Shown here one piece after another: positions 35,859 to 45,219 of a DNA stretch of 64,000 nucleotides (the first letter of the stretch is position 1; every line of letters starts with the position of its first letter). The position numbers and the translations under genes are program-made. The notes beneath the pieces were generated by a model that was not told the DNA's origin, ran no database searches, and saw only the letters and a program-made list of their open reading frames with translations. This stretch comes from Shewanella sp. MTB7 (GTDB lineage Bacteria > Pseudomonadota > Gammaproteobacteria > Enterobacterales > Shewanellaceae): NCBI RefSeq assembly GCF_027571385.1, contig NZ_CP085636.1, forward strand, positions 1,984,001 to 2,048,000, written 5' to 3'.

Positions 35859-37640
35859 TTGATGAAACTAATAGCATTATTGTCATTAGTTATTTGTGCA
35901 AGCTTTTCTGCTCATGCTGCAGATAATCTTGTCAAATTTCATAATGAGTCGGGCATTGAGTGTAAAGATTGTCACACAACAGGAGTAGATAACATTCAAG
36001 ATAGTCAGCTTGAACAAGATCAAGCATGTGTTTCTTGTCACGGAGATCTAAATGCCATGGCTACGCAGGAGTTAAAGGAGAAAGATTTATCCGTTCATCA
36101 TAATCATTTAGTTGATATTGGCTGTACTTCTTGCCATTCAGGTCATACAGAACCTGTGATGAACTGTATCACTTGTCATCAGAGCTTCTCTGAAAAGTTC
36201 GAAATGCCTTTCTTGCATGGCAAGTTAGAAGCGTCTAATAAATTTGATGAGGTCGTTCAAGTGCAATTAACTGAAGCGATCATGGCAGGACCTGTTGAAA
36301 CACATCAGATGATTATCATTGGTGCTGGTTCCGCAGGATACTCTGCTGCGGTTCAGGCAAAGATGTCTGGTTTAGATGATATTGTGATTTATGAGAAACA
36401 ACCATACATAGGTGGTAACTCTCAACTATCAGCAGGTGGTTACTCTGCAGCTGAAACAATAACTCAGGCACGTTTAGGATATAAGGATGGTGTAGAGCAG
36501 TTTTATAACGACACAATGAAAGGTGGTCACAATATTAATGATCCTAAGCTAGTAAAGAAGCTGACAGGAGATAGTGCCGATGGGATTAGCTGGTTGGTAG
36601 CATTAGGAGGAGACTTTTCAGCTGCTAGACGTGGAGGTGGGCATACAGCTGACAGGCTTCATAGACCAGCAGGAGGTAAGAAAAATGGGCCTGAATTGAT
36701 ATCAGTACTTCAACGTAATTCAGATGCATTAGGTGTGAAAGTAGAAACCAATAACAAGGTATTGAAGATAGTTCGTGCTAAGAGTGGTGAAATTGCAGGA
36801 GTTGTCGTACAAGGCAAGCACTCAGGACTTCGTTTCATAGCTGCTCCAACAGTTGTATTGGCTACAGGTGGCTTTGGTTGGAATAATAAGTTAGTTGCAC
36901 AATACAGGCCTGACTTGCTTGGCACACCTTCTACCAATGCTCCAGGGAATACTGGTGATGGTATTGGTCTAGCTAAGGAGATAGGCGCGAAGATGGTTGA
37001 CCTTAAAGAGATCCAAACGTTCCCAACTGCTGGTAATGGAGTGCTAGTAATTACAGGGACAATACGTGGAGCAGGAGCTATTTTGCTAAATCACCAAGGA
37101 AAACGTTTCTGCGATGAGATGGGACCTAGGGATAAAGTTTCTGAATGTATTTGGAAGTTAAAAGAAAAAAGTGCTTGGTTAGTTTGGGATGACACGATAA
37201 TGAATGAAGTCGGTCAAGTTAAAGGGCTTGAACCTTTAGGTATGCTCACCAAAATTGAAAACTATGATGATTTTAAGAAGGTCAATATCGATCCTTCTGT
37301 TGCAAAAGAATCTATTGAGCAATACAACATGTACCAAAAAGATGGAACAGATCCAGATTTTGGGCGTGAGTTTATGGCACGTTCACTTAAGTTCCCATTA
37401 TATTTTGTTGATACAGCTCCTGCTATTCACCACACTATGGGAGGCGTGGGAATAACGCCAGAAGCTCAGGTTAGAGATGAAAATGACCAGGTTATTCCTG
37501 GTATGTTCGCAGCTGGTGAGGTTACAGGCGGGGTTCATGGCGCAAACCGCTTAGGCGGAAATGCGATTGCTGATACTGTTGTCTTTGGCCGCCAAGCTGG
37601 TAAGTCAGCTGCACATTACATTATTAATAAAAGCAACTAA
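35859..37640 (+). CDS. Periplasmic tetrahaem flavocytochrome c, fumarate-reductase-like, altered active site
   Basis: 593 residues with a signal peptide (cleavage near AHA-ADN). Four CxxCH haem sites (CKDCH, CVSCH, CTSCH, CITCH) are followed by an FAD-binding domain (IIIGAGSAGYSAAVQA, GGNSQLSAGG) and ending AGEVTGGVHGANRLGGNAIAD. Compared from memory with FccA, substrate Arg and His are kept (R403, R424, H525 in IHHTMGG, Arg in NRLGG). The position of FccA His365 is Phe (F388 in IQTFPTAG), and that of Glu378 is Gly (G400 in TGTIRG). It is therefore probably a reductase for another unsaturated organic acid. It would take electrons from CymA-type quinol dehydrogenases in anaerobic respiration. 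Confidence 0.93.
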   Translation: MMKLIALLSLVICASFSAHAADNLVKFHNESGIECKDCHTTGVDNIQDSQLEQDQACVSCHGDLNAMATQELKEKDLSVHHNHLVDIGCTSCHSGHTEPVMNCITCHQSFSEKFEMPFLHGKLEASNKFDEVVQVQLTEAIMAGPVETHQMIIIGAGSAGYSAAVQAKMSGLDDIVIYEKQPYIGGNSQLSAGGYSAAETITQARLGYKDGVEQFYNDTMKGGHNINDPKLVKKLTGDSADGISWLVALGGDFSAARRGGGHTADRLHRPAGGKKNGPELISVLQRNSDALGVKVETNNKVLKIVRAKSGEIAGVVVQGKHSGLRFIAAPTVVLATGGFGWNNKLVAQYRPDLLGTPSTNAPGNTGDGIGLAKEIGAKMVDLKEIQTFPTAGNGVLVITGTIRGAGAILLNHQGKRFCDEMGPRDKVSECIWKLKEKSAWLVWDDTIMNEVGQVKGLEPLGMLTKIENYDDFKKVNIDPSVAKESIEQYNMYQKDGTDPDFGREFMARSLKFPLYFVDTAPAIHHTMGGVGITPEAQVRDENDQVIPGMFAAGEVTGGVHGANRLGGNAIADTVVFGRQAGKSAAHYIINKSN

Positions 37641-37655
37641 TTAGTAATCGGTTCA

Positions 37656-37687
37656 AATAGAGCAAGCTTTATGCTTGCTCTATTTTT
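37656..37687 (+). terminator. Intrinsic terminator of the flavocytochrome gene
   Basis: A perfect 12-bp stem AATAGAGCAAGC / GCTTGCTCTATT with a 5-nt loop and a TTTT tail, 16 bp after the stop codon. Confidence 0.9.
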
Positions 37688-37742
37688 TACCGTCATACAC
37701 CTAGAACTTTAAGCTCAGTTATTAACCTAATTGAATTAATTA

Positions 37743-38297
37743 TTATAAAGCTGGTGTTAATTGGTAATGTTTTTCAATAACATTAAAGAAGTTTTTAAGC
37801 GAAGGGGACTCAACAAAAGCTGCATTCAGATCGCCCCAAGGTTTCAACTCCGATTTATCAGCTTTGCCATTCTTTATTGCATGATAAAAATAGACCATGG
37901 CTGATGCTCGCCAATTAACCGCACAATGGACTAGCACATCTTGCTCGGCAACAGATAACCTATCCATCACAGCAATAAAGTGTTCCATTGTGGCAACAGG
38001 TGCAGTCGACTCAAATGCAACGGTGTAATGAATTAAGCCACTCGCACGCGCACTTTTGGGGTCGGCAATAAATCCATTTTTCTGATCCCACTCACTATCA
38101 TGTGGAATAAGATTAATAACCGTATCCACCCCTGCCACCTTTAACTGCGCGTAATCACTCGACTTAGGTAAACCAGCGCTAATGAGATGATCATTGTGGC
38201 TATACATATTGCTCATTTGCGGTAACTTTGCCTGTTCGATATTTGCCAAACTATTTACGCTGAAAAGGCTCAAACTTATTGCGAATAGATATTTCAT
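37743..38297 (-). CDS. Secreted phosphatase-like protein (PTP/DUF442 type)
   Basis: 184 residues with a signal peptide (FAISLSLFSVNSLANI). The signature VHCAVNWRAS (C125, R130) gives a C-X4-R loop, one residue shorter than the C-X5-R of tyrosine phosphatases but similar to DUF442-type proteins. An N-terminal SAGLPKSSDYAQLKVAGVDTVINL fits the same family. Periplasmic location is predicted; the substrate is unknown. Divergent from the TetR regulator gene. Confidence 0.8.
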   Translation of the reverse strand: MKYLFAISLSLFSVNSLANIEQAKLPQMSNMYSHNDHLISAGLPKSSDYAQLKVAGVDTVINLIPHDSEWDQKNGFIADPKSARASGLIHYTVAFESTAPVATMEHFIAVMDRLSVAEQDVLVHCAVNWRASAMVYFYHAIKNGKADKSELKPWGDLNAAFVESPSLKNFFNVIEKHYQLTPAL

Positions 38298-38466
38298 GTT
38301 AATTCCACTTGGTTGATAGTGGCGTTAGGATATATCCCTCAAGCATATGCCAAGGAGAGACAACTACGGTGATCTGTCCCAAATAAATTAAATTTATTCC
38401 GCTGAAGAGAAACTAAATTGCCTCCTACTTATCTATATTCTATAACGAATTAATAGAGATCAAAGT

Positions 38467-39060
38467 GTGATGCAGCAAGGTGAAGTCGGGCAGGGTGATC
38501 AGACAAAACAGAATATCGTAGCTGCATTAATGCAAAGCTTACGTTCGGTAACCTATCAACAAGTTAAAGTGGGCGACTTAATGCGGCGCGCAGCCATTGC
38601 TCGAAGCACATTTTATCGCCATTTCAGTTCAAAGTTGGATGTTTTACTCTTGCTCCACTCGGGCCGATTTGAACAAATGTTGATTGACTATCAAACCGAG
38701 TCCGATTGGTTAGCTGAACAGGCTGGTGATAGCTTGAGGGTATTTATCAAACAGGTGAAAACCAATAGTCAATTACGCCGCTCACTGGGCTATACCTTAG
38801 GGGCAGACCGTGAAATGGCCACCAATAAAATCACCCTGCTAATTGAAAAGAAAATAGAAGCTAGCCTGCGCAAAGCGTTTGGTTCAAAAGCACTTACAAT
38901 CCCATTTTCTATACTTAGTTTGGCCATTGCAGCAAATATTCATAGCCAAGTTAAAGCACTAAAGGAACAGGTTTCAGCAAATGATATTGATCAGTTTATT
39001 GATCAATTACACAGGCTAAATCGCGGCCTAATCACAGCGGCTTTACCACAAGATTTGTGA
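38467..39060 (+). CDS. TetR-family regulator
   Basis: 197 residues. The N-terminal HTH is clear: NIVAALMQSLRSVTYQQVKV, LMRRAAIARSTFYRHFSSK, LDVLLLLHSG. The C-terminal ligand domain is not assignable. It starts at 38467 or at the second Met, 170 bp from the divergent phosphatase-like gene, which may be a target. Confidence 0.88.
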   Translation: MMQQGEVGQGDQTKQNIVAALMQSLRSVTYQQVKVGDLMRRAAIARSTFYRHFSSKLDVLLLLHSGRFEQMLIDYQTESDWLAEQAGDSLRVFIKQVKTNSQLRRSLGYTLGADREMATNKITLLIEKKIEASLRKAFGSKALTIPFSILSLAIAANIHSQVKALKEQVSANDIDQFIDQLHRLNRGLITAALPQDL

Positions 39061-39339
39061 ATCGTCACAGATAATCGCGGGACTATACATAAATACTAAC
39101 TCAATGAATGGTTATGAGATTTATAAGTTGAAAGTTGCTCTAAAGGAGCCATCTGATTCTATAAGGATAAACAGGCTTTTTTGAAGGGCCTTAGTCGTAC
39201 TAGCTTAAGATGACTAGAGTATTATTGATTGGTGTTGATTCTACATATTCCCATGTATATCTAAAGTCATATTAGGCAAAGCTTTACTACGCAGGTATCA
39301 ACAAACATTCGTATATTGATACCTGTTTTCTATATCAAA

Positions 39340-39790
39340 GTGTGGTATCAAATGATGATGACCGTACTATCAGTGAAACGGTTTCAGGATCTGTTGAAGT
39401 GATGAAGCGCAAAAAGTTCAAGTTGTTAAAAAATCACCAGATGGAAAGTGACGATATGTTGGTTGTCTTAAAGCTAGATCATTTAGGACGAGATAACATA
39501 GGCGTACAAAACACAATTTAAATGCTTACAGTTAAAGGCATCAAGGTTGCCAGTCTTGATCTCCCCGTAGCAGATCTTTCAAGCGCTTAGGTAAGTTGAT
39601 GCTGCTGATCTTTTCAGCCTTTGCGGAGTTCGAGCGAAACAGGATTAGAGAGCGAACAAAAGAAGGTCTTGAGCGAGCTAAAGCTCAAGGCAAGAAGCTG
39701 GGTAGGCCATAAGCCCGCGCCACAACTCTTTCAGTTCAAGCAAAGAAAGCAGAGGGCTTGTTTCAATCTAAAGCAGTAGAAGCTTAGGTT
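39340..39790 (+). pseudogene. Serine recombinase (resolvase/invertase) remnant
   Basis: Translated in several frames, this stretch gives DRTISETVSGSVEVMKRK, then MLVVLKLDHLGRD, then FAEFERNRIRERTKEGLERA and AQGKKLGRP, all in resolvase order. In-frame stops (for example near 39520 and 39590) and frame changes separate them. It is clearly a dead Tn3-type resolvase gene. The rest of 39061-40293 holds only short decayed frames and the group II intron-like fragment listed next. Confidence 0.8.
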
Positions 39791-39880
39791 TGGGAATTGC
39801 CTCCGTAAAAAGGCACTGGAACAAGTAAAGCTCAATATATAATTTTCTGCTGTTTGACATATTATGGCAGTACCTTGCGA

Positions 39881-39950
39881 GGTTACTGAGCATCGTAATG
39901 AGGCTTGAACCGTGTGTGGTGAAAGTAGCCACATAGGTTCTTAGGAAAGC
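39881..39950 (+). ncRNA. Group II intron domain V-like remnant
   Basis: The sequence GCTTGAACCGTGTGTGGTGA followed by AAGTAGCCACATAGGTTCTT has the look of the 3' part of a group II intron: paired GAACC/GGTTC and GTGTGG/CCACAT around GTGAAAGT. The preceding ATCGTAATGAGG is also familiar from such introns. No reverse transcriptase gene is present, so it is a decayed fragment. Confidence 0.5.
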
Positions 39951-40293
39951 AGCACTTGGTAACAGGGATCAATCCTTGTTAGAAAAAATACTGCTATGTA
40001 AGCTCCCATACGAGTTTATAGATACTAAAGCTTATGAGAACTCTCGACGCTTGATTTCGTTCTACAACATTCCCTTCTATGCAAGAATATGGGAATGCAG
40101 ATTTATATCGAGCAGTTTTAAGTGATATCCATAGAAAAATCTTAAATGTTCTTTTAAAGCAATGGGGTGAAAGTGATAATTCAGCTAGATAATCAAGCAG
40201 ACAAGAGCCTTATAGTGCTGCTATTGAATAAGACGTTAGCTACTTATAAAATATCTCAAGTAAGGTGAACAATGAAGGATTTAGTTGACCACT

Positions 40294-40476
40294 TCATGCC
40301 ATATATAATAAGAAAGAGAAAAAACCAACAAAAAAAACCATCCCAACTTCGACCATACATAATAATAGTTTTGAAGCGCATAATGACTCCGCCATACCAT
40401 ATTCTACCGGAAGAATCTGCTCTACAACATTGTCCTTAACTTTATCGCTCACCCTATTACACTTGTCTTCTTTCAT
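40294..40476 (-). CDS. Small single-helix membrane protein near microcin locus
   Basis: 60 residues from the ATG at 40476, which has GAGGTG upstream; a longer frame starts 9 nt earlier. A charged N-terminus (MKEDKCNRVSDKVKDN) is followed by one C-terminal membrane helix (VEVGMVFFVGFFSFLLY). Such proteins often give immunity in microcin clusters, but it lies 670 bp from the nearest peptide gene. Confidence 0.5.
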   Translation of the reverse strand: MKEDKCNRVSDKVKDNVVEQILPVEYGMAESLCASKLLLCMVEVGMVFFVGFFSFLLYMA

Positions 40477-40710
40477 AATATACACCTCATTATTTATAAG
40501 TAATATTCATTAACCAAGCATATTTTTTCTTTACACATTCTATGCCTAACCACAGCTCTACAATAAAAAATTCAAAGTGTAAGTTTCTTATACCAGTTTT
40601 CATAGAGTTACAATAACAAGGTACTCAAGTGTTACAAATATGTGATTAATAGATAAGCGAAGTTCTGAAACAAACCACTCCCACAAAATGGCATGTGTCA
40701 AGTTTTAATA

Positions 40711-41043
40711 TTAGCTAAACGTTAATGCCAACATAATCGCGCCCTTCTTAATAGTACTTAAAGTAAATGATATTATTGTATATCTTTTTAGTTTTGGGAA
40801 TAAGTCGGAGCAAATTATTCTATCACCTTTGGTAAGTGATATTTTATTTATGGGAAATAAAAATGTCTTTAACTCATATTCTTCTTTACCTATAACAAGT
40901 TTTATTTTTTTGTACGGTAACCAAAGAAACTGTTTGAAGATGAGCTTGTTATCTTTCTTACAGGAAAGTTCCCCACTAACGATCTTATATCTAAATACAA
41001 TAATGTCCTCTTTCACGTTCAATTTTTTCTCATAAGTAAACAT
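40711..41043 (-). CDS. Hypothetical protein downstream of the 40-aa GG-leader peptide
   Basis: 110 residues, rich in Lys and Ile, with strand-like segments (EDIIVFRYKIVSGEL, KKIKLVIGKEEYELKTFLF) and a C-terminal hydrophobic stretch (ISFTLSTIKKGAIMLALTF). No family recognised. It follows the peptide gene by 102 bp on the same strand, so it is a candidate immunity or accessory protein. Confidence 0.55.
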   Translation of the reverse strand: MFTYEKKLNVKEDIIVFRYKIVSGELSCKKDNKLIFKQFLWLPYKKIKLVIGKEEYELKTFLFPINKISLTKGDRIICSDLFPKLKRYTIISFTLSTIKKGAIMLALTFS

Positions 41044-41144
41044 AGAGTCTTTCTGCCGTAAATGTATAAACTACATATATCAAAGAAGTCGATACAAGTA
41101 GGGCTGGAAATTTATCAGCCCTATAATTCAACTATACGCTATTG

Positions 41145-41267
41145 TTACCAAGCGTCATTATAAAGTGTTGAGCTAGCCCAGCCTAATGCTACACGGCCAG
41201 CAAATATTGCTACGGGAATCCACCCACCATTCACTTGCTCTATTTCATTCATTGTTAACTCTTGCAT
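41145..41267 (-). CDS. Double-glycine-leader peptide 1 (putative microcin/bacteriocin, 40 aa)
   Basis: The leader MQELTMNEIEQVNGG fits the double-glycine consensus recognised by C39 peptidases (LxxEL/I pattern, GG at -2/-1). The 25-residue core starts WIPVAIFAGRVALGW and is small, aromatic and amphipathic. It lies 108 bp downstream of the exporter remnant end on the same strand. The leader is nearly the same as that of peptide 2 at 45312, so both are substrates of the same exporter. Activity is inferred. Confidence 0.75.
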   Translation of the reverse strand: MQELTMNEIEQVNGGWIPVAIFAGRVALGWASSTLYNDAW

Positions 41268-41489
41268 AATATCTTTCTTAATTTAAACTCTTTAACGTTA
41301 TGTTTGCCTAAGTACTTAGCTTCTCGATTAGAGCAACCAGACCTTAAGCGACAGACCAAGGGGGCGGTTTCCCGCTAAAGATGCCGCGCCCTTGCTTTTA
41401 ACTGATGAAATACTTCGTATTTTTTGCTAGATACTTCACCAATTAAAATTCTTTGCATTTTTAAATTTGCTACTGTCCACCCTCCACCC

Positions 41490-43643
41490 TCAACTAATTG
41501 TTGCATCTCCTCCTGCGTAAAGACCTTTCCTTGATGCATCACCAGCACTCGCTTGGCTTGTTTTATGGTCTCTGGCCTCTGGCCTATGAGCAATAATTAC
41601 TCGAGTCATTTTCAAATGTTTTATCTGCTCACTGATTTTGGCTTCATTTTCAATGTCCAGATGACTGGTCGCTTCATCCATAAACAGTAAACTAGGTTGT
41701 TGGTACAGTGCTCTTGCCAACAAGAGTCGTTGAACTTGCCCACCTGAGAATTGACTGCCCATATCCCCCACAAGGGTGTTGTACCCCATGGTCATTTTAC
41801 TGATATCACCATCAATGGCTGCCACTTGAGCGCACTGTTGCATCCGCAGATAATTAGGCTCAGGGTCAAAAAAAGTCAGGTTATCCGCAATAGAGCCTGA
41901 TAATAGGGTGTCATCTTGCATCACTGCCGCAATTTGCTGGCGATACTGGGTTAAGCCGATTTGAGTAATATCTTGCCCATCAAGTAATATGCGCCCCTTA
42001 CTTGGCATGAGTAGGCCCAGCATCAATTTAACTAATGTCGTTTTTCCACAGCCAGACTCACCAACAATAGCGACCGACTCATTAGAATTAATGATAAATG
42101 ACACGTTATCAATGATATTAGGTTCATTCTCACCATAGTTGTAACTCACCCCCTCCATTCTGAGCTGACCTTTAACATGAGTTAAAAGCGTTAACCCTTC
42201 ACGATTGACTTCTTGTTTATGTAAAGCGATATCTGAGATACGATCTAAATGAAGCCGCAACATACGAAATAGAATTAACTGTTCAATTAGGCTCGCTACA
42301 CGCTCTGTTAACTGATTTTTATATGCAATAAAAGCTAACACCATGCCTATAGTAAGCCCACCACTCATTACCACCGTGGCAGCTAAGTAAATGACAATAA
42401 TATTCTCTAAACCAAATAAAAGTTTATTCATCGCATCAAAGCTGATGTTTAACTTACCTAGCCGAATATCTGCATTAATCACTTCACTGTATCGGTTTTG
42501 CCATAAACTCTGTCTTTGTGGCTCACAGGCAAATAGCTTTATGGTCTGAATACCGCGTATATTTTCAAGGAAATTAGTTTGTTCCTTCGCGTTGGCCTGT
42601 ATTGATTCTTCTGTCGCACGATGAAGAGGGCGATACAGTGCAAAACGCAGTAAAGCGTAAATAGCGATAGCGGCAACCACAACCAGAGTCAATTTAACGC
42701 TATAAATTAACATCATCACTAAAACGGCTATTGACATCACACCATCAACAACGGTTTCAACAAGCCCAGTGGTAAGTCTCTCTCGCACTTGAGCAAGGGA
42801 TCCAAAACGTGACACTAGAGCACCTATATGACGTTTTTCAAAATAACTCATCGGTAGTCTAAGTAAGTGCCGAAGCAAATTAACGCCCATTTGCATATTG
42901 AGTAAACTAGAAATCCTCAATACCAACCAACTACGTACCCCCGTTGTGACAACGTTGATGATGGCGAGTATGCTAAAGCCTAATGCCAATACGATAAGCA
43001 GTGGTTTATCTTGACTAATAAGGACTTCATCAACAACCCATTGCATGTAATAGGGGGTAACGAGTGCAAATACTTGTAATAGAACAGATAAAACAAATAG
43101 GGCTGATAGTGTTTTACCAATCCCCGTCATTTTGTTCCACAACTGCGATAAGTGCATCTGTTGGCGTTCATCTTTCTGTTCAAACGCTTTAGTGACGGTG
43201 AGCTCTAATGCGATCCCGGTAAAGTGTTGTGCAAAATCCTTAAAGGGTAATTTCTTTTTACCTAATGCGGGATCGTTAATGCTGGCTCCAGATTTAGTCA
43301 CTCCAGTAAGCACAACAAAATGATTCATGTCCCAGTGCAATACGCAAGGCAATGCAAGCCTTCCAACATCTTCGAGTGGGCATTTCAATGCGCGACTGGC
43401 TAATCCTAAGTTATCCGCAAGAGCGATTAACTGTTGTAAGCTCATCCCTTTTAAATCAGCAGTAAATCGTTTTCTAAGGGCAGCCATATCAAGTTTATGG
43501 CCGTGATAACTCGCGACCATAGCCACGCATGCAAGACCGCATTCAGCCATTTCAGCTTGTAAAATAAGTGGGACTCGTTTTTTACCTGAAAATTCTAATA
43601 ACTCTAAAGGATCGCTAGGTTGATTAAGTGAGGTATCGTTCAT
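41490..43643 (-). CDS. C39-peptidase ABC exporter (CvaB/LagD type), frameshifted near the end
   Basis: 717 residues as read. A C39 peptidase occupies residues about 25-150 (oxyanion Gln29, catalytic Cys35 in QAEMAECGLAC, His in MNHFVVLTGV, Asp in INDPALG), followed by a six-helix ABC membrane domain and an ATPase (Walker A GESGCGKTTL, signature FSGGQVQRLLLARA, Walker B LLFMDEATSHLD, H-loop IIAHRPE). After IIAHRPE the frame is wrong. The expected continuation ETIKQAKRVLVMHQGKVFTQ lies in another frame down to 41375. The cause is a 7-bp tandem duplication at 41571-41584. It trims leaders and exports the GG peptides. Start overlaps the HlyD gene stop. Confidence 0.9.
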   Translation of the reverse strand: MNDTSLNQPSDPLELLEFSGKKRVPLILQAEMAECGLACVAMVASYHGHKLDMAALRKRFTADLKGMSLQQLIALADNLGLASRALKCPLEDVGRLALPCVLHWDMNHFVVLTGVTKSGASINDPALGKKKLPFKDFAQHFTGIALELTVTKAFEQKDERQQMHLSQLWNKMTGIGKTLSALFVLSVLLQVFALVTPYYMQWVVDEVLISQDKPLLIVLALGFSILAIINVVTTGVRSWLVLRISSLLNMQMGVNLLRHLLRLPMSYFEKRHIGALVSRFGSLAQVRERLTTGLVETVVDGVMSIAVLVMMLIYSVKLTLVVVAAIAIYALLRFALYRPLHRATEESIQANAKEQTNFLENIRGIQTIKLFACEPQRQSLWQNRYSEVINADIRLGKLNISFDAMNKLLFGLENIIVIYLAATVVMSGGLTIGMVLAFIAYKNQLTERVASLIEQLILFRMLRLHLDRISDIALHKQEVNREGLTLLTHVKGQLRMEGVSYNYGENEPNIIDNVSFIINSNESVAIVGESGCGKTTLVKLMLGLLMPSKGRILLDGQDITQIGLTQYRQQIAAVMQDDTLLSGSIADNLTFFDPEPNYLRMQQCAQVAAIDGDISKMTMGYNTLVGDMGSQFSGGQVQRLLLARALYQQPSLLFMDEATSHLDIENEAKISEQIKHLKMTRVIIAHRPEARDHKTSQASAGDASRKGLYAGGDATIS
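41571..41584. repeat. 7-bp tandem duplication (TCTGGCC twice) in exporter gene
   Basis: TCTGGCC occurs twice back to back. Removing one copy restores the reading frame AHRPETIKQAKRVLV on the minus strand. Such a repeat can revert by slippage, so the defect may be reversible. Confidence 0.9.
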
Positions 43644-44890
43644 TAGCCAACTCGTCCTTGTAAGCTGTAAATAGGATCAAGTAACCTATCAAGTAAACTT
43701 CGTCTATCGAGTACGATATCAGCCTCAAGTAACATGCCACTTTTTAATGGGAATTGATCGCCATAAGCCAGCATACTTTGCATTGATAATAGTGTTCTTA
43801 TTCGATAAACAGGCTCTGACAATGTAACGGGGACACTTGCTTCGCCATCAAGTAACAAGGCTTTATCAATCCGAGATACACGGCTACTCAAAAAACCAAA
43901 GCGCTGATAAGGAAAGGCATCAAGTCGAAGCCTAGCTTCATCACCTGATTTAACAAAACCAGCACTACGAGAGGGTAAAAGCAACTCTGCCACCAATTGA
44001 GCCCCTTCAGGGATCAAGCTCATTAAGGGGCGATTAGTGACGATAAACTCACCCTCTACAACTTGAATTGAAGTGACAGTTCCTGCATCCGTTGCACGAA
44101 TAACATATCTATAGTTGTTTTCAGTTTCATTAATTTGACGCTGAAGTTCCGATCGTTGTCTTGCTCTATCACTGTCCTTAAGTGCATATTGGCTTGGTAA
44201 TAGCGTTAACGCGGCACGAGCAGTGTTGAGCTGGCTTTGTATTTGTACTTGATTCGATTTTAAGCTTTCAATTTCTTGTCTAATATTAATTAGTTTTTCT
44301 TGTTGGGTCTGATAATCAAGCGTGGATAAAAAGCCCTCGTTATAGAGTTTTTCATGTTGAGTTTGTTGTGAAAATTGAAGCTGTAACTTATCAACAAGCA
44401 ACATATCTAAATTGTCTAATACTGAAAGCGCAGCATAATGATCTGTTATTTCCATATTAAGGCGTTCAGTATCATTTGACTGCATGGTTTTATTAACAGC
44501 TTCTTCAGTATTGAGTAGCTTAAGCTGTTGGTTCAACTCATCCATTAAGGATTCTCTTAGCTCTTCTCCTGATAGCATGCTTCGTCTTAATACAATCGTT
44601 GCAAGAATAGCCCCCTCTTCAACGTTATCACCTTCAGAGACATGTAACTTTTCAATGTTTCCACTACGATCAGCATAAGTTTTAATCAATCCCTTATCTG
44701 GAACTAAATAACCACGGACGGTCTCTTTACGGGCGTAGTGAGAAAAAGAAAGGAATAGGACAATAACCACGATAATGATTAACAAAATGGAAGTTGAAAA
44801 ATAAATGGAGATAGGTTGCGCTAAAGAAATATCACCATGCAACTTTTGTTTCTGTGCATCAACAGCTTGTCGACGAAAGAATGCAGACAT
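43643..44890 (-). CDS. HlyD/CvaA-type membrane fusion protein
   Basis: 415 residues. One N-terminal membrane helix (ISIYFSTSILLIIIVVIVLF), a lipoyl/barrel segment (RGYLVPDKGLIKTYADRSGN), a long helical hairpin (about 105-235) and a C-terminal barrel (ATDAGTVTSIQVVEGEFI). This is the periplasmic adaptor linking the ABC exporter to a TolC-like outer membrane channel. Operon with the exporter (1-nt overlap); the TolC partner is not in the window. Confidence 0.93.
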   Translation of the reverse strand: MSAFFRRQAVDAQKQKLHGDISLAQPISIYFSTSILLIIIVVIVLFLSFSHYARKETVRGYLVPDKGLIKTYADRSGNIEKLHVSEGDNVEEGAILATIVLRRSMLSGEELRESLMDELNQQLKLLNTEEAVNKTMQSNDTERLNMEITDHYAALSVLDNLDMLLVDKLQLQFSQQTQHEKLYNEGFLSTLDYQTQQEKLINIRQEIESLKSNQVQIQSQLNTARAALTLLPSQYALKDSDRARQRSELQRQINETENNYRYVIRATDAGTVTSIQVVEGEFIVTNRPLMSLIPEGAQLVAELLLPSRSAGFVKSGDEARLRLDAFPYQRFGFLSSRVSRIDKALLLDGEASVPVTLSEPVYRIRTLLSMQSMLAYGDQFPLKSGMLLEADIVLDRRSLLDRLLDPIYSLQGRVG

Positions 44891-45219
44891 ACAACATCCT
44901 TATTCTCAAAAACATATCATGGACTTGATAAATGAGTTATTACATTCAATTTACTGACAATACAAAGTAGGCAGTTATGCATTTAAAACATGTGATTAAA
45001 TTTTAGTCAACAACTTATTCCACATTACGAATAACGACACTCATAACCTGACAACCTCGTTACATATTTAGATGTTTTCTTGCATTTATAAATATATAAA
45101 ACAAGTTGCATTTAGTAATCCAAAGAGCAGTGATATGATATAAACCATAGAAAACAATTAGATGGGTTGGGTTAGGTTCTTCAAGTTAAGTAAATACCCT
45201 TAATACTCATATTTTTATT

